Below, piece by piece: positions 35,017 to 45,809 of a stretch of 64,000 nucleotides of DNA. The notes under the pieces are model-generated. The model saw nothing but the letters and a program-made list of their open reading frames with translations. It was not told the origin of the DNA and searched no databases. The stretch's first letter is position 1, and every line of letters begins with the position of its first letter. The position numbers and the translations under genes were made by a program. This stretch comes from Spinellus fusiger (taxonomy: Eukaryota; Mucoromycota; Mucoromycetes; Mucorales; Phycomycetaceae). Location: the NCBI GenBank assembly GCA_025094145.1, contig JALLLS010000008.1:248001-312000 (forward strand), written 5' to 3'.

Positions 35017-36333
35017 CAGTCACGCACAATTGAATTTAATGCTTGCCTAAATATTAATAAAATAATACTTATTTTTTTGCATAAAACTCTTCTTCTTTCC
35101 GAATAGTGTTAAACCAACATAACATATCAGATAGATATTCAAAAACTTACATTTGTGGAGAATAGGAAAAGGCAAAAGATAGAAGAAGATGGGGCATTTA
35201 TTACCAGTTGAAGGCTGGATTAATATTGACTGTCACTGCAAACGTAGTTGAGATGAAAAAGACCAACAGTTCAGAATAGTATCAGGAACATCAAAGAATA
35301 TGGGTCACCATTACGTTTAAATAGTCATGGAAAACATAAAGATGTGAATAAGAGGGACCTCAGACATCCTGAAAAAGTCATTAGAAAGGACCCATTTGCC
35401 TTGTATAGTCATCTAAAATAGAAAAATGTTGAAGATTCAGGTTGATGCATGTAGAAGCACCATTACCAGCTACTGCAAGTAGTTAGGTTTTGGATCTTTT
35501 TCTCCAGCTCACAAGGCAGCATTAACTGAGAAAAGGATAAACGGCTTCTTTGGGCTAAGGAGTATGTCCATTGGACGAACGACCAGTGGAGAGGTGTTAT
35601 TTAGTCTGATGAGTCGAGGTACACCGTGAAAGGGAACAATGGTGGCGCGTGTGTCATCATAAAAGTTGGAGAAAGGTATGATCCTAATCCTATTGTTTTT
35701 AAAAACGAAGTTTAGTGGTGGTGAGGTCATGCTTTGGAGCTGTTTCTGGGCGAGCGGATTTAGCCCATAAGTCTTTGTTGATGGCACTGTAAACCAAGAC
35801 AAATATTGATATATTTTGGCTAGTGAGCTCTATCCTTAGTACATAGATTTGTATCAGAAAAAGAACAGAGAATTTCTGTTACAAGAAGTTGGTGCCAGAT
35901 GGTGGAAAGAGACACATCAAATTAGGGGCTTTGATTAATAGCTCACACAAATCCCTGACTTGAGCCCAATTGAACATATCTGGTGGGCCTTGGAAAGAAA
36001 AATTGAGAAAAGAAAAGCATCTATTGCCAATGTTGAGAGTTTGAAGGCTCTACTTGCAGAAGAGTGGGAGAGGGTTGGTGTTGAACTTGCACAACAGTAA
36101 ATCTAGAGTATAACGGACAGATACTGTAAATTCATTGATTCCAAAGGAAGCCATACAAAATAATAACTATATTATTATTCTATTTTCTATAAATAAATAT
36201 GTTGAGCCTTGGTATGCTTAAGTTTGAAGCCTCTAGATCAAATGTAAAGTGTTTTATTTAATGTTGAATATATCCTAAATATTTCTTCCTAAGATTTATT
36301 TTCAAAAGCATTAAATTCAATTGAGTGTGGCAG
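35017..36333 (+). mobile_element. Tc1-like family B, copy 1
   Basis: Flanked by TA (35015-35016 and 36334-36335). The left end CAGTCACGCACAATTGAATT has a matching inverted right end ending in CAATTGAGTGTGGCAG. The plus strand carries a decayed transposase: WTNDQWRGVI, a SDESRYT-like first Asp motif near 35608-35630, a GGEVMLWSCFWASGF-like block near 35715-35760, then LTQIPDLSPIEHIWWALE with the Glu near 35945-36000. Several stops and frameshifts. Nearly identical to 53206-54503 in its first about 860 bp only. Confidence 0.85.
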
Positions 36334-36421
36334 TATATTCCAAGACTAATACAAAATAATATTCAAATACTTTTTTTTTTGTCATGAATACTGGGCTTAA
36401 GTTTATCATGAAGATCTTTAC

Positions 36422-37640
36422 TACGCACTCAAAGATTTTCTGGCCTTTAAGCGGTGATATCTCCTTCCTTTTACGTCACAATAAATTTTCCCGTTTATGT
36501 ATCGGTGTTTAAAATCAAAAGGTTTGCAAGTATCTAGATTATTATTTCCTTTTGTAGAATACCTCACTATCAAATTGTATTATCAATAGAATATAGTATT
36601 GATGAATAGAGTTGTTTATTGTAATAGTATAGATAATACTATAGTATGAATATAGCTAATGCCTAAGTGCATTCCCTCATAGCAATAGAATCCACAACCT
36701 AAAAACCTTGTGCTTTATCCTTGGGATATAGATAACTATGCTCAGGAGTATACCCTAGACATTATTGACCTTGTAGAAGACCACTTAAGACTGACTTGAA
36801 ATAAGTCTTTATCTATTAATAATACAATGAGTGTCTTGTGGATTACATTGAACTCAAGTCCAGATGAAGACAATACTTACTTTTTTATCTTAAGAATAGC
36901 CTTTGATAGTATCTATCACTTCTTTCTATTGTTATAATTTGTTAATAATAGCACATTACCTTGCTCAGTTATGCTCATATTGACTAGTACTTAGGTGTTA
37001 AGTTGTATGTGCAGTGTGGTAAATAACAAAAGGAGGGGAATATCAAAACAAATAATAATTTTTCTTTCTCTATTCTGGTGATGAATACACTAGTCTCCAC
37101 TCATAAAATTAATAAGTCAAATTAATGAGTCAAATTAATGAGTCAAATTAATAAGTCAAACAGTTCACACTCTATTTGCCTTGGACCTAAAGGACAGTAT
37201 TAGAAACAAAAATTTGTTCCCACTAAGTACTATTGTTAATACCATTTACAATAACATAGTTGTTGAAGTGATTATGAATACTGAGTCAATAAATAGCTAT
37301 AATGCTCTTAACACAAGTGAGTTTGGCTCTATTTTATGGACAATGACCACGAGAGTTAATTCCGTGTGAGTCCTATAATACATCTTTCTTAAGCAGTGTT
37401 ATGCTGCAAATAATGTGAGTTTATGGATAGCACATTTTAAACAATAAATTCAGTGATTGAGTTGCAATGTCAAGTTCACTTCTTCCTTTTATCCAACTTT
37501 TAGTGTTTAATTGGACAGTCCATAGTCAATGCTAAAACAGACAGACAGTGAAAAGGTTCTTTTTCAAACACATTAGCTAACAAAACAAATAATATAATTT
37601 CATTGTTCATGTATTTCCCTTTATATCCCAAAAATATTCT
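36422..37640 (+). mobile_element. Fanzor-type element, family B, deletion copy B3
   Basis: The left end TACGCACTCAAAGATT with TCTGGCCTTTAAGCGGTGAT just inside, and a decayed right end TTTATATCCCAAAAATATTC, match the better-kept element at 59496-60746. The interior contains the shared left-end region (landmark CATTCCCTCATAGCAATAGA) and, at 37181-37369, an exon-like frame LDLKDSIRNKNLFPLSTIVN, which also survives in copy B4. I read this as an N-terminal piece of the Fanzor-like protein; the C-terminal catalytic part is deleted. Confidence 0.6.
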
Positions 37641-38719
37641 GTTGCTATGAAACAAGACACATAGGACCTCGTAAGAATGGCTACTCACACAGAAATTGAC
37701 AGAAAAGAGAAGGGTATAGAGTGATAGAAGGCAAACTGGTGGTTTTAATAATACTGGCACCCTATGGGAATACAGAAAGAAAACAAGTCGAGAACAAGAA
37801 TCAGTCAGTTACTCAAGTCCTTAAAGCCTATCTTGTTTATACTCTAGGAATCTGCTCAGATCAAAGTCTATTTTATTAAAGATGTAGACAGCTAAAGATT
37901 TATACTATTTTACTATTTCTTTCTTTTACTGTTAGTTTGTCTAATTTGATGTTCTTAAGCAATAGCTATGGTCTTCATAGGACATCCAAGCAGACTGGGA
38001 AGGGTGACTGTCCTGTCCTATAGTGTGTATAATCTCGGTTCTGTATTTCAAGGCCATAGAATTCCATAAATTGATTTTGTTGTAAAAAGGGTTTCTATCT
38101 TTCCTTGAAACATACATAGGACAAGAGGAAGGAATCCATCTCTGAATTTACTGAAATGTTATTGTTCTTCATAACTTGGATCCTTATAGCTTAAAGAGAT
38201 ATATATATAAAAGTAGCCTCAAAATCCATACTATGTAACTTTGTAAAATATATCTTTTATTCTGTAATAAAGGGCACTAAGGTTATCAACAGGACCACTG
38301 GAGAGATAAGTGTATAGATATTGGGTCTCTAGCAGGGACAAAGAAATGGAGTATTGGATACAAAGGCTGGTCTAGGGAAATCAAAGAGGGTACATGAACA
38401 GGAACACAACATATGATTTGAGCACAACGGGTAACTAGGCAACTGTTCTTTAAGCAATTCTTTTTCTTTCTAAAATTTTGTTGTAGTCTGTATTACTTTG
38501 TTAGTTCTGATTAAGCAAATGACTTGTGAAAATTCGTTTTGTTTTCTTCTTCTCGGATATTAATACCTGCCAACCACACTGAGTGTTGTTCTTCATAACT
38601 TCTATTCTCTTTATTTTGTTTGCCTTTGTCTGGCATATAAACCAACAGTTGTGATCTGGTGAGTATATGTTTGTTATATCTGACATGTTAGTCAGTTTCT
38701 ATTGTATATTATTTTACTA
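37641..38719. other. Spacer between Fanzor-type repeats
   Basis: About 1 kb of AT-rich sequence. It may contain the unrecognised left part of the family A element whose catalytic exons start near 38720. No gene supported. Confidence 0.4.
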
Positions 38720-38852
38720 TAATAAACCCAGTGGATCCGTTAAAAAGGCAAAGGCAAGAAGAAGGCGCCAGTGCAAGGGTAATACGACACATACAGAGCG
38801 CATTAATACATCTCGAACTAATTAATTTTACTGTTATTTTATTATTGAAAAG

Positions 38853-39318
38853 GGGTATTGGCACCTAAGAATATTGGGGTATGATCCTACCAAACTGCCA
38901 GTCGTTGCCTATAGCACAGGAATAAAGGTAAAAGAGGCAGCCAAGTTTAAAGGTCATCGTGTTGGTTTGCCAAGAATTCTATATCAATCATTGAAAAAGA
39001 GACAAGAAGATGGAGATCTTCTTATGGTTGATGTTGATGAGTTCGGAAAATCGAGAGTAAACATGATTTACCTCTCACCCAATATGAAAAGCTCTTCTAA
39101 CAGTTACTCTGTTTTATTTTGTTGTTCTCAAGATCTGCCATACTTGCAACACAGACAGCCTCACTGAGGTATTAGTAAATTTCAACAGTATCCGCGCTTG
39201 CCAAAGTCGCGGAATTGTCTGGAACAGAGATGTGAATGCATCAAAGAATATCTATACAATTGCAGAAGAGTGTTTAAATGGTCGCCACCGACTAGTTCCA
39301 TTATGTAGAGAAGAATAG
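38853..39318 (+). pseudogene. Fanzor/TnpB-like nuclease, C-terminal catalytic part (family A)
   Basis: Exons 38853-39056 and 39133-39318 join in phase 0 across a 76-nt GT-AG intron. The product reads PVVAYSTGIKVKEAAKF, GHRVGLPRILYQSLKKRQ, then VDVDEFGKSR/ICHTCNTDSL, and ends with GIVWNRDVNASKNIYTIAEE and a 14-residue tail before TAG. This order fits TnpB/Fanzor: RuvC-II Glu in VDEF, a zinc-binding CxxC, and RuvC-III Asp in NRDVNA. The second zinc pair is damaged here (CQSRG; copy A2 has CQSCG). RuvC-I and the N-terminus are not found upstream. Fanzors are RNA-guided DNA nucleases carried by eukaryotic transposons; this copy looks truncated. Family call by motif only. Confidence 0.6.
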
Positions 39319-39538
39319 ATATTCTTTGATGCATTCATATTTTACTATATCACCACATCGAAAGTGGTTTCCTATGTGATTCAGATATTTACAGGTAAAT
39401 CTACATAGTTTTTAAATAAATAAAAACTAACATGAATACGTCAACTTATTTTTGCTCCTTTTCAAATCGATTTGTCATTTCGTAAACAATTGTATTTCGA
39501 CTATTTCCTTTTATATCCTAAAGATCTCCTGGTGTGTA
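39232..39538 (+). ncRNA. Candidate omega-RNA-like scaffold of Fanzor copy A1
   Basis: A perfect 21-bp inverted repeat links 39234-39254, inside the coding exon, with 39316-39336, which begins at the TAG stop codon. A smaller hairpin CCACATCGAAAGTGG follows (39353-39367). Structured RNA that overlaps the end of the nuclease ORF and runs to the transposon right end is how TnpB/Fanzor guide RNAs are laid out. Copy A2 keeps the stem with two G.U pairs. No transcription evidence. Confidence 0.4.
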
Positions 39539-41101
39539 AGCGCCTATTGACAATTGTTATAAAAAAAATGAGACTAAGGTTTTTCTTTAATTTCAAATAC
39601 TCAAATCTGAGATTTTAGTGTTCAAAAAATAAACCGGTGCATAAGAATATAAATCAGATGTTTAAATCATTTGGAAGAACTAAGCGAAGAAACAAAGGAT
39701 CGGTATTAATATATACCCGTGTAACTTGGTGTAGAAATTGAAATTATAAGTGTCGAAACATTAACTCCTATTGTTTGATTCAGCATTATATCTTTCATAA
39801 CAGTTAGATTACAAATTTTTACACATCCTCAAGTATATGGTTGTACAGGTATATGATAAAATTATAGATATGTATGTTCGGGCAACGGGGTTCGTTTTGA
39901 GACACGCAGGACCTCGGGGAAAGGCTAGCTGCTATTGTATATGTAGGGGTTGGGTGAGGTCTGGTGTGGTGTGTAGGGGGAACTTAGTTCTTATGGCTGC
40001 GGGGACTATGGTTGTAGCGGTCTGGAGGGGACACTCTGGGAGCAGATCTGGGGAGGAAAGAAAGAACAGGTAACGGAGACTTCTATGCACGGACAACCGA
40101 AACGAACAAACAAGAGAACAAACAGGAACCAGAGCAAGAACCAACAACTTAACTTGACCTTGGGTGCAAACTACCCTACTTTAGGAATCCAGGTTTTTGT
40201 TTTGACTTCTTTATTTCAATTGTAGAGTTTGCTATTATATAGGCTTTCTATCTGAAACCTTTCTTCCTTCTAGCTATTTTAGCAACAACACTATTTTCCT
40301 CCTTCGTCACAGCCATCCATGCGAATAGGTGACGCCTATCCACCTATTCTACAGATACTTTGTGTTCTACCTGAGTTTTATTATATTTGTTTACTTGCCC
40401 TTTATATAAAAAAAAGGTATTGAGGTAGGATTTTCTTAGCAGATATTTTTTATTAAACATCTCTATGTAGTGACATACTTCTATACTGTAGCTTTTTTAC
40501 TCTCAAATGGTAAATTTATCAAAAACAATATTCACTTTGAGGTTCTTGATTGAGAGTGGAAAGACTATATTCTCAAAAACTGTTATAATTTACACGATTA
40601 TAAAAAGTATTAGTTAAGATAGTTAAAATGTTCAATGAGAAAAAAATGGCTACTGTAGTGTAACAGGATACTTGAAATAGTGAGACTTTTCACTTCTTCT
40701 CTCAAAATGTTTCTGTCTTTTGTCACCGATGTACTTACCATTGCCTAATTTTGCTAATATAGAGTCGTGTTTGCCTGTGAATTTTTCCTAGAATCATGTG
40801 ATTTAACCTTTCATGGGCTAACCTTTTACTCTTAGCGCTTATTGTTATTGTTATTGTTCTCAAACTCTTTAAAGTGACTGCTTAAGGTTTACTGACTGTC
40901 CTTTCAAAATACAAACAAGGAATAGGTGTATAGTAAAAATCTTTATAGCATACAATAAATAGGACCATTAAATCAACCTAAGATTCTGATTCTAAATAGA
41001 AATTGTATGCTCCTCTTTAAAGAGTCTGCTTGCATTATTTTTTATATTACTTTGAGATAACCAATTGTTACAGTAGTTTACTCTAAAAAGAGACGATTGT
41101 A
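39539..41101. other. Intergenic region with a GC-richer island
   Basis: Mostly AT-rich. At about 39880-40150 composition shifts to G-rich on the plus strand; a 78-codon frame (39837-40073) crosses it but matches nothing I recognise. It may be a fragment of a retrotransposon or an exon of an unidentified gene. Nothing else supported. Confidence 0.4.
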
Positions 41102-41512
41102 CACTATTTTCGGGGAATAGTGGGATACTTTTTGAAATATGTTTGGGACAAAAAATGAAAAAAAATTTAAGCAAAATCTTACTGTGCCAAATATGCCAAA
41201 TGTCGTGAAATGAATTATTTATTAAATAGGTCTAGGATCAATAAAATCATCACATCTTAGAATATAGCACCCATAAAAACCTCTTAGATAAATCAAGTAA
41301 AGACTTCTTTTAAAAACATTCTACTCTTCAGCCCAACTTTTGTAATTGACCAGAACTATCTTATTATATTTTACTTATTTAATGCTCATTGTAAAATTAA
41401 GATTCAAAAAATGTCCCAACTTCTTTTTTTTTACATTTTCTGTATCGATCTTTTTTCAACTTTTGTCCCAAACTTATTTCAAAGAGTATCACACTATTCT
41501 CCGAAAATAGTG
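41102..41512. repeat. MITE with CACTATTTTCGG ends, long form
   Basis: 411-bp element between TA dinucleotides (41100-41101, 41513-41514). Terminal inverted repeats of about 55 bp start CACTATTTTCGGGGAATAGT and contain GTTTGGGACAAAA. No coding capacity. TA duplication points to mobilisation by a Tc1/mariner transposase. Confidence 0.8.
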
Positions 41513-41810
41513 TAAATTGAATTTGAGACTATGTACAGCTTTTATAGATTATTATGAGTTCAGTTTTTGAAGTGTTTTATTCAATACCTTTTTTCCTTTC
41601 TTTCAAATTATCTAATTTTAGATTTAAACCATGCATCCTATATTCGCTACTATCACGGAAAAATATTATTTTACTTTCAACTTAATATCCGCTTAAGTTG
41701 CACATAAATGTCAATAACATCTAATCTACAATAATTTCTATAAATAGAAAGAGCTTGAAAATCCGTCTTTGTTGTATGATTATCATGTTCGATGTGAAAT
41801 AAGTTACAGT

Positions 41811-42062
41811 TTAATCTTTTTTTTTGGTGTTAGGTGCTAATCTTGCAGAGTCCATAGCTATCCTATGAAATCGTTTGAAAAATCGGGATATACATATAAA
41901 CAGTTCAAATATAAAAGTGAAAAATAAAATGTAGAGATAAAGAACACAGGAAGATGAAATGCATAAAACCTCGAAATAAGGGGAAAACGAAAAGAATGAG
42001 AGATGATGGTGAATGATAATTTAAGAATAGACATCCAAAAGGCCATAAAGTTAGCGTTGAAT
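41811..42062 (-). mobile_element. Small retroposon at the left end of Tc1-A copy 4
   Basis: Reverse-oriented copy of the retroposon 3' half: on the minus strand it reads GGCCTTTTGGATGTCTATTC, then TGTTTATATGTATATCC, and ends in AAAAAAAAAGATTAA followed by ACTGTA. The host sequence on the other side also begins with ACTGTA, the end of Tc1-A copy 4. The duplication beyond those six bases is decayed. The CCCAATGCGCGAATAG landmark is worn away. Confidence 0.65.
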
Positions 42063-42068
42063 TAGATA

Positions 42069-43084
42069 CAGTGAGTTCCAAAAATTCTTGCAAGTTTCAT
42101 ATTTTCAAAATAAAAAAATATTACAACGATTTTTATTTTTTATTCTACTACATCTTTTCATAAATACCTGCCCTATCTAACACCGCCTATCAAACATTAG
42201 AGCCTCTATCTAACAAAATGAAGAATGCTAATGAATTTATTTGTTGTCTTATCGTACACGAGGCAACTGCAAATGATAACATCCAAGTAGAAGTTGCTGA
42301 TTGCTTTATAAATTTTACTACTGTATCTTGAATTCTGAGGAAATATAGAAAAATGGGAAACCTCAAGGCTGTAAGAGGCACTGGGAGAAACCCTTTCTTC
42401 ACCGAGAGAGATGAGATAGAAATATCTCGAAAAATTACTCGAGATTCCGGAGAAATATTGGTTTTTACTTTATTTTTGTGGATAGTTTTTTATTTAGATG
42501 TCGATTTTGCATATTCTCATATATTTTGTATTATAAAAAAGGTGCAAATAAAAAAAACTATCCACAAAAATAAAGTAAAAACCAATACTGTACTGATATT
42601 ATCCCTCTTAGAAGGATGAGTACAAATAGACTATGTTCTTAAGATAATGTCAGTAGTCAAAGTTTCAAGGTGGTGAAGAGATAGAAAGAAATAGGTGTAG
42701 TCACAATGAAGGACTGGTCTGAACCCAATCGAGCACCTTTAAGACATTCTAGACCATGATGTTCCAAGTACTTTTAGGGATTTGGAGACTGTTTTGTTGC
42801 TTAAATAGCAAATAAGAAATACCAATAGAAACGATCGACAGCCTTATCGAGAGCATGTCTCGGAGATGTAAGGCTGTCATTGAAGCAAAGGGTGGCAGTA
42901 CCAAGTACTAGGATCTTTTGTCTAATAAACTCATGTTTATTATTCTGTTGACCTTATTGATGTTTTATATAAGTTTGAATATTTTACTGTGTGTTTAGTG
43001 TATTATTATTATTATAAAAAAGATATAATACAAGAAATAGAGTCTGGTAATCCAAAACTTTATCCATTTTTTTATAACTCACTG
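42069..43084 (+). mobile_element. Degenerate Tc1-A element, copy 4
   Basis: TA-flanked (42067-42068, 43085-43086) with ends starting CAGTGAGTT. The plus strand encodes a decayed transposase: CCLIVHEATANDN and FTERDEIEISRKITRDS near 42240-42450, then PNLNPIEHL-like sequence near 42720-42745 and SMSRRCKAVIEAKGGSTKY at 42850-42911, matching the C-terminus of the intact copy. The catalytic centre is largely deleted and a small palindrome is inserted at 42459. Confidence 0.8.
42459..42585. repeat. Small palindromic MITE inside Tc1-A copy 4
   Basis: About 127 bp with arms of roughly 34 bp that start TTGGTTTTTACTTTATTTTT and are mirrored at the other end, flanked by TA on both sides. It interrupts transposase homology, so it came later. 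Confidence 0.7.
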
Positions 43085-43096
43085 TATTATAGAATA

Positions 43097-43401
43097 TACA
43101 ACAGGATGACAATTATCTTCTTAGTATCTTGTTTTCTTTGCTGATATTATGGCCTTTTGGATGTCTATTCCTGTATTATCAATGAATTGCATTTTCTCTC
43201 ATTCTTCTTATCCCCCCCCCAATTCGAGGTTTCATGCACTCTGTTTTCCTGCATCCTTTTTCTTTACATTTTATTTTTCCACTTTTGTATTTGAAGTGTT
43301 TATATGTATATCTGAGTTTTATCAAAAATTTCTCATGAGGTGGCTATCAAATCTAGTACAAGATTGGTTCCTAACACACAAATAAAAATAAAACACTTTG
43401 A
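43097..43401 (+). mobile_element. Small retroposon at the right end of Tc1-A copy 4
   Basis: 305-bp insertion between perfect 16-bp duplications ACTGTATTATAGAATA (43081-43096 and 43402-43417); the left one overlaps the Tc1 end and its TA. The body corresponds to the 3' half of the family (ACAGGATGACAATTATCTTC, then GGCCTTTTGGATGTCTATTC), ending in a CTTTGA tail. 5'-truncated relative to the 507-514-bp copies. Confidence 0.8.
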
Positions 43402-43517
43402 ACTGTATTATAGAATACAACAATAATTAAAATAACAATTAAAACTTAATAATGTAAAGTGGAAGAGTATATTTGTAGTAATTAATCATACACTATAGAA
43501 TGGAATAAAATACAATT

Positions 43518-45809
43518 TTAAGCTGAAGATTTAGAAAAATTTGATTCACCAAGAGCCACATTCTCATTGACTGACACCTTAATATCAATAAGGGTCTGGT
43601 TATTGGCCTTCCTTGTACGGTTTTCAGCATCAATCACATCATAATGTCTAAAGACAATGTAGTAGATAATACCAGTAATAAAGGCACCTAAATAAATATT
43701 GGATTAGCAATAGAAATCAAGAATGAATGGTAAATAGGCTTACCGCATGCGACACCAGAGTAAAGCCAGACCATATTGGGATCTTCAGAGACAGGAGAAA
43801 TGGCAAGTGAAATCAATGCAGCTGCACAATTAGGCCATAAAGAAAGAGCTGACACAAGCGACTTCATTGACTTGGGGGCGTGAGTGTAGGCATACTCGAT
43901 TGAGGTGATAGAAGCAAAAATCTCTGAAAAGGCAATCAACAGATAGCAAGGAACCTGCAAGAAAACCGAAATGTTTGATTGGCCAGTTGCCTGAAAGGCA
44001 GGGTCCAAGTATATATAGTACTGCAAGACAGCAGCCCAGACCATAGAAAAGGCACCAAGAATAAAACCAACTACAGTGTGAGTTGAGGGATAAAGCAGTT
44101 ATAGCTTACCAGTAATACGTTGTTGAGGATAAAAGTTAATCTTGTATTTGCGTAAGAAAGGATATATGATCATATCGCAGATAGGAATAAAGATAATCAA
44201 GGCAATAGGATCGAAGTTGTTCATGATATCACTAGGGAGATTTTCAGGACGGCTCATGATACTAGCTTGAGAAATTAAGTTGTTGCTGAGATTGTTATAG
44301 CAAACCCAGTAGATAGAGAGAGGGACAAAGATTTTACATGCCATTACAGTCTCTTTCAGTTCGTCTACAAACTGATCGTCCCAAGCACTGGCAAATTGGG
44401 TAGCATCTGGAGACCATACAGATACACCAGGTATCTCCGAATCACGTTTAGCAAAGTCTAATGTAGATTTTCTTTTCTTTTTTGCGTCAGCATTTTGTGG
44501 AAGCCCAGCTTGTTTATAAGCAAATCTGAAGACTCGATAGGCCTTCAACAGTACTGATTCTGTAGGTTTAGGCTTAATATAGAACCGTTCACCACTAATG
44601 AAAACTATGATGGCTATGGCAAAGACACAAGATGGCATCAAATAGGCAGCCCAGAATCCAACTTGTAATTCTAGGATTGGGCAGACAATACCACCGATGA
44701 GGGATCCAACATTGATAGCCCAATAGAACCTAAGATTGATTTAGCATAGTGTAAAAGAAAGAAGTTAGACACAAAGTTTATGGGATTGAAAATAATTTCT
44801 AATGTGACACACTAAGCTCTGTATACCATGTCTTGGCTGCTATAACCCTATTATATTACTACTACTTACCAATTATATAAGTGCTGGATACTTAAATCGT
44901 AATCCACTAAAACAAGTTCACCACTTTTGGTTTCCATAACATAGTTGCTTGTCTGTGTATACTGGTCAGCGCAAAGTGTAGAAACAATGCCCTTGATTCC
45001 ACCGGTACCAACTAAAACAGATGGGTTAAATGTAAATTACAAGCATGGCAATAATTCTACAACTTACATCCAATAACAACTAATGAAACAATGAATCCAG
45101 GGAAAGAGCTTCCCGAGGCGCTACCAGCAGGTGTGGATGTGGCAGTTAAAATAATCCATCCAATCATGTAAATAATAGAAAAGAGAATAATGGTTTGGTA
45201 ACGGCCGAGGTATTGATCTATTCACAATCTAATTAGAACAAATATGCTATTGGTATTGTTGTTATTGTTGAATGTACCTGCTATTATAGCACCCAACATA
45301 GGTGTAAAATAACAGAAAAATGTGAAGAAACTTTGAAGGGCTGTGGCAACAGCCTGACCGCGATTCAATAGTCCAGGAAGATTGGGATCTCCTGGGGGGT
45401 TCTAAAGTGGATTGATTTTAGTCATTGTTTACACAAGATGGTTGTATACTATAAAAGACTGAAATTCCATCTTACTTGGACGTAGTTTTGAAATGGTACT
45501 GAGCCTCCATAGTATGCCAGTCTAGGTAGAAATGCTGAGCTTTTTCTTTCTTTCTTTCTTTTCTAGTTATTCGCAAGTCTTTGTAACTACCTTTCACTAT
45601 GTAAAACATTAGTTAATCTGAATAAAATCAAATAAATCTTACCAGAATTCATTGCCAATAATAAACCATGCAGCAAAGGGAATACCCAAGGCAATATGGC
45701 GTAGGTTAGCTTTATCTACACCTTCTGTTTGAGTGACAGCATCACTGTCTGCTTCTGTAGTAGTTTCTACTACTTTTATTTCTGAAATAATTTCAGATTT
45801 CTCGTTCAT
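43518..45809 (-). CDS. PTR2: POT/PTR2-family proton-coupled peptide transporter
   Basis: Plasma-membrane importer of di- and tripeptides (MFS fold, POT family). Nine exons on the minus strand: 45643-45809, 45591-45596, 45476-45521, 45278-45401, 45068-45217, 44870-45011, 44110-44729, 43744-44070 and 43518-43687. Junctions are GT-AG and in frame, 583 aa. The second exon is only 6 nt (TGAAAG); it is needed to build the conserved NEFCERLAYYGGSVPFQNYV motif of helix 1, and without it the frame meets a stop. Other signatures are FFCYFTPMLGAIIADQYLGR, CADQYTQTSNYV and FYWAINVGSLIGG (PTR2 signature). About twelve membrane segments. The loop near residues 275-340 is charged. Nitrogen-source regulation is usual for the family but no site is called here. 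Confidence 0.95.
45591..45596 (-). other. 6-nt microexon of the peptide transporter gene
   Basis: On the minus strand ACATAG|TGAAAG|GTAGTT: acceptor AG, six coding bases, donor GT. It completes the codons TGT-GAA-AGA, giving Cys-Glu-Arg of the POT helix-1 motif. Flanking introns are 46 and 69 nt. Confidence 0.8.

Larger units (their letters stand above)
38720..39538 (+). mobile_element. Fanzor-type element, family A, copy A1 (right part)
   Basis: The right end reads TTATATCCTAAAGATCTCCT followed by GGTGTGTA, ending at 39538; it mirrors the left end TACACACCAGGAGATTTTTC of copy A2 (58534). The left end of A1 was not found, so the start is provisional. It carries the catalytic C-terminal half of a TnpB/Fanzor-like protein and a strong stem-loop after it. 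Confidence 0.6.

Noticed and set aside
35509..35802. 97-codon minus-strand frame repeated at 53698-53991
   Set aside because: It is antisense to the Tc1-B transposase; recurrence reflects the duplicated element, not selection.
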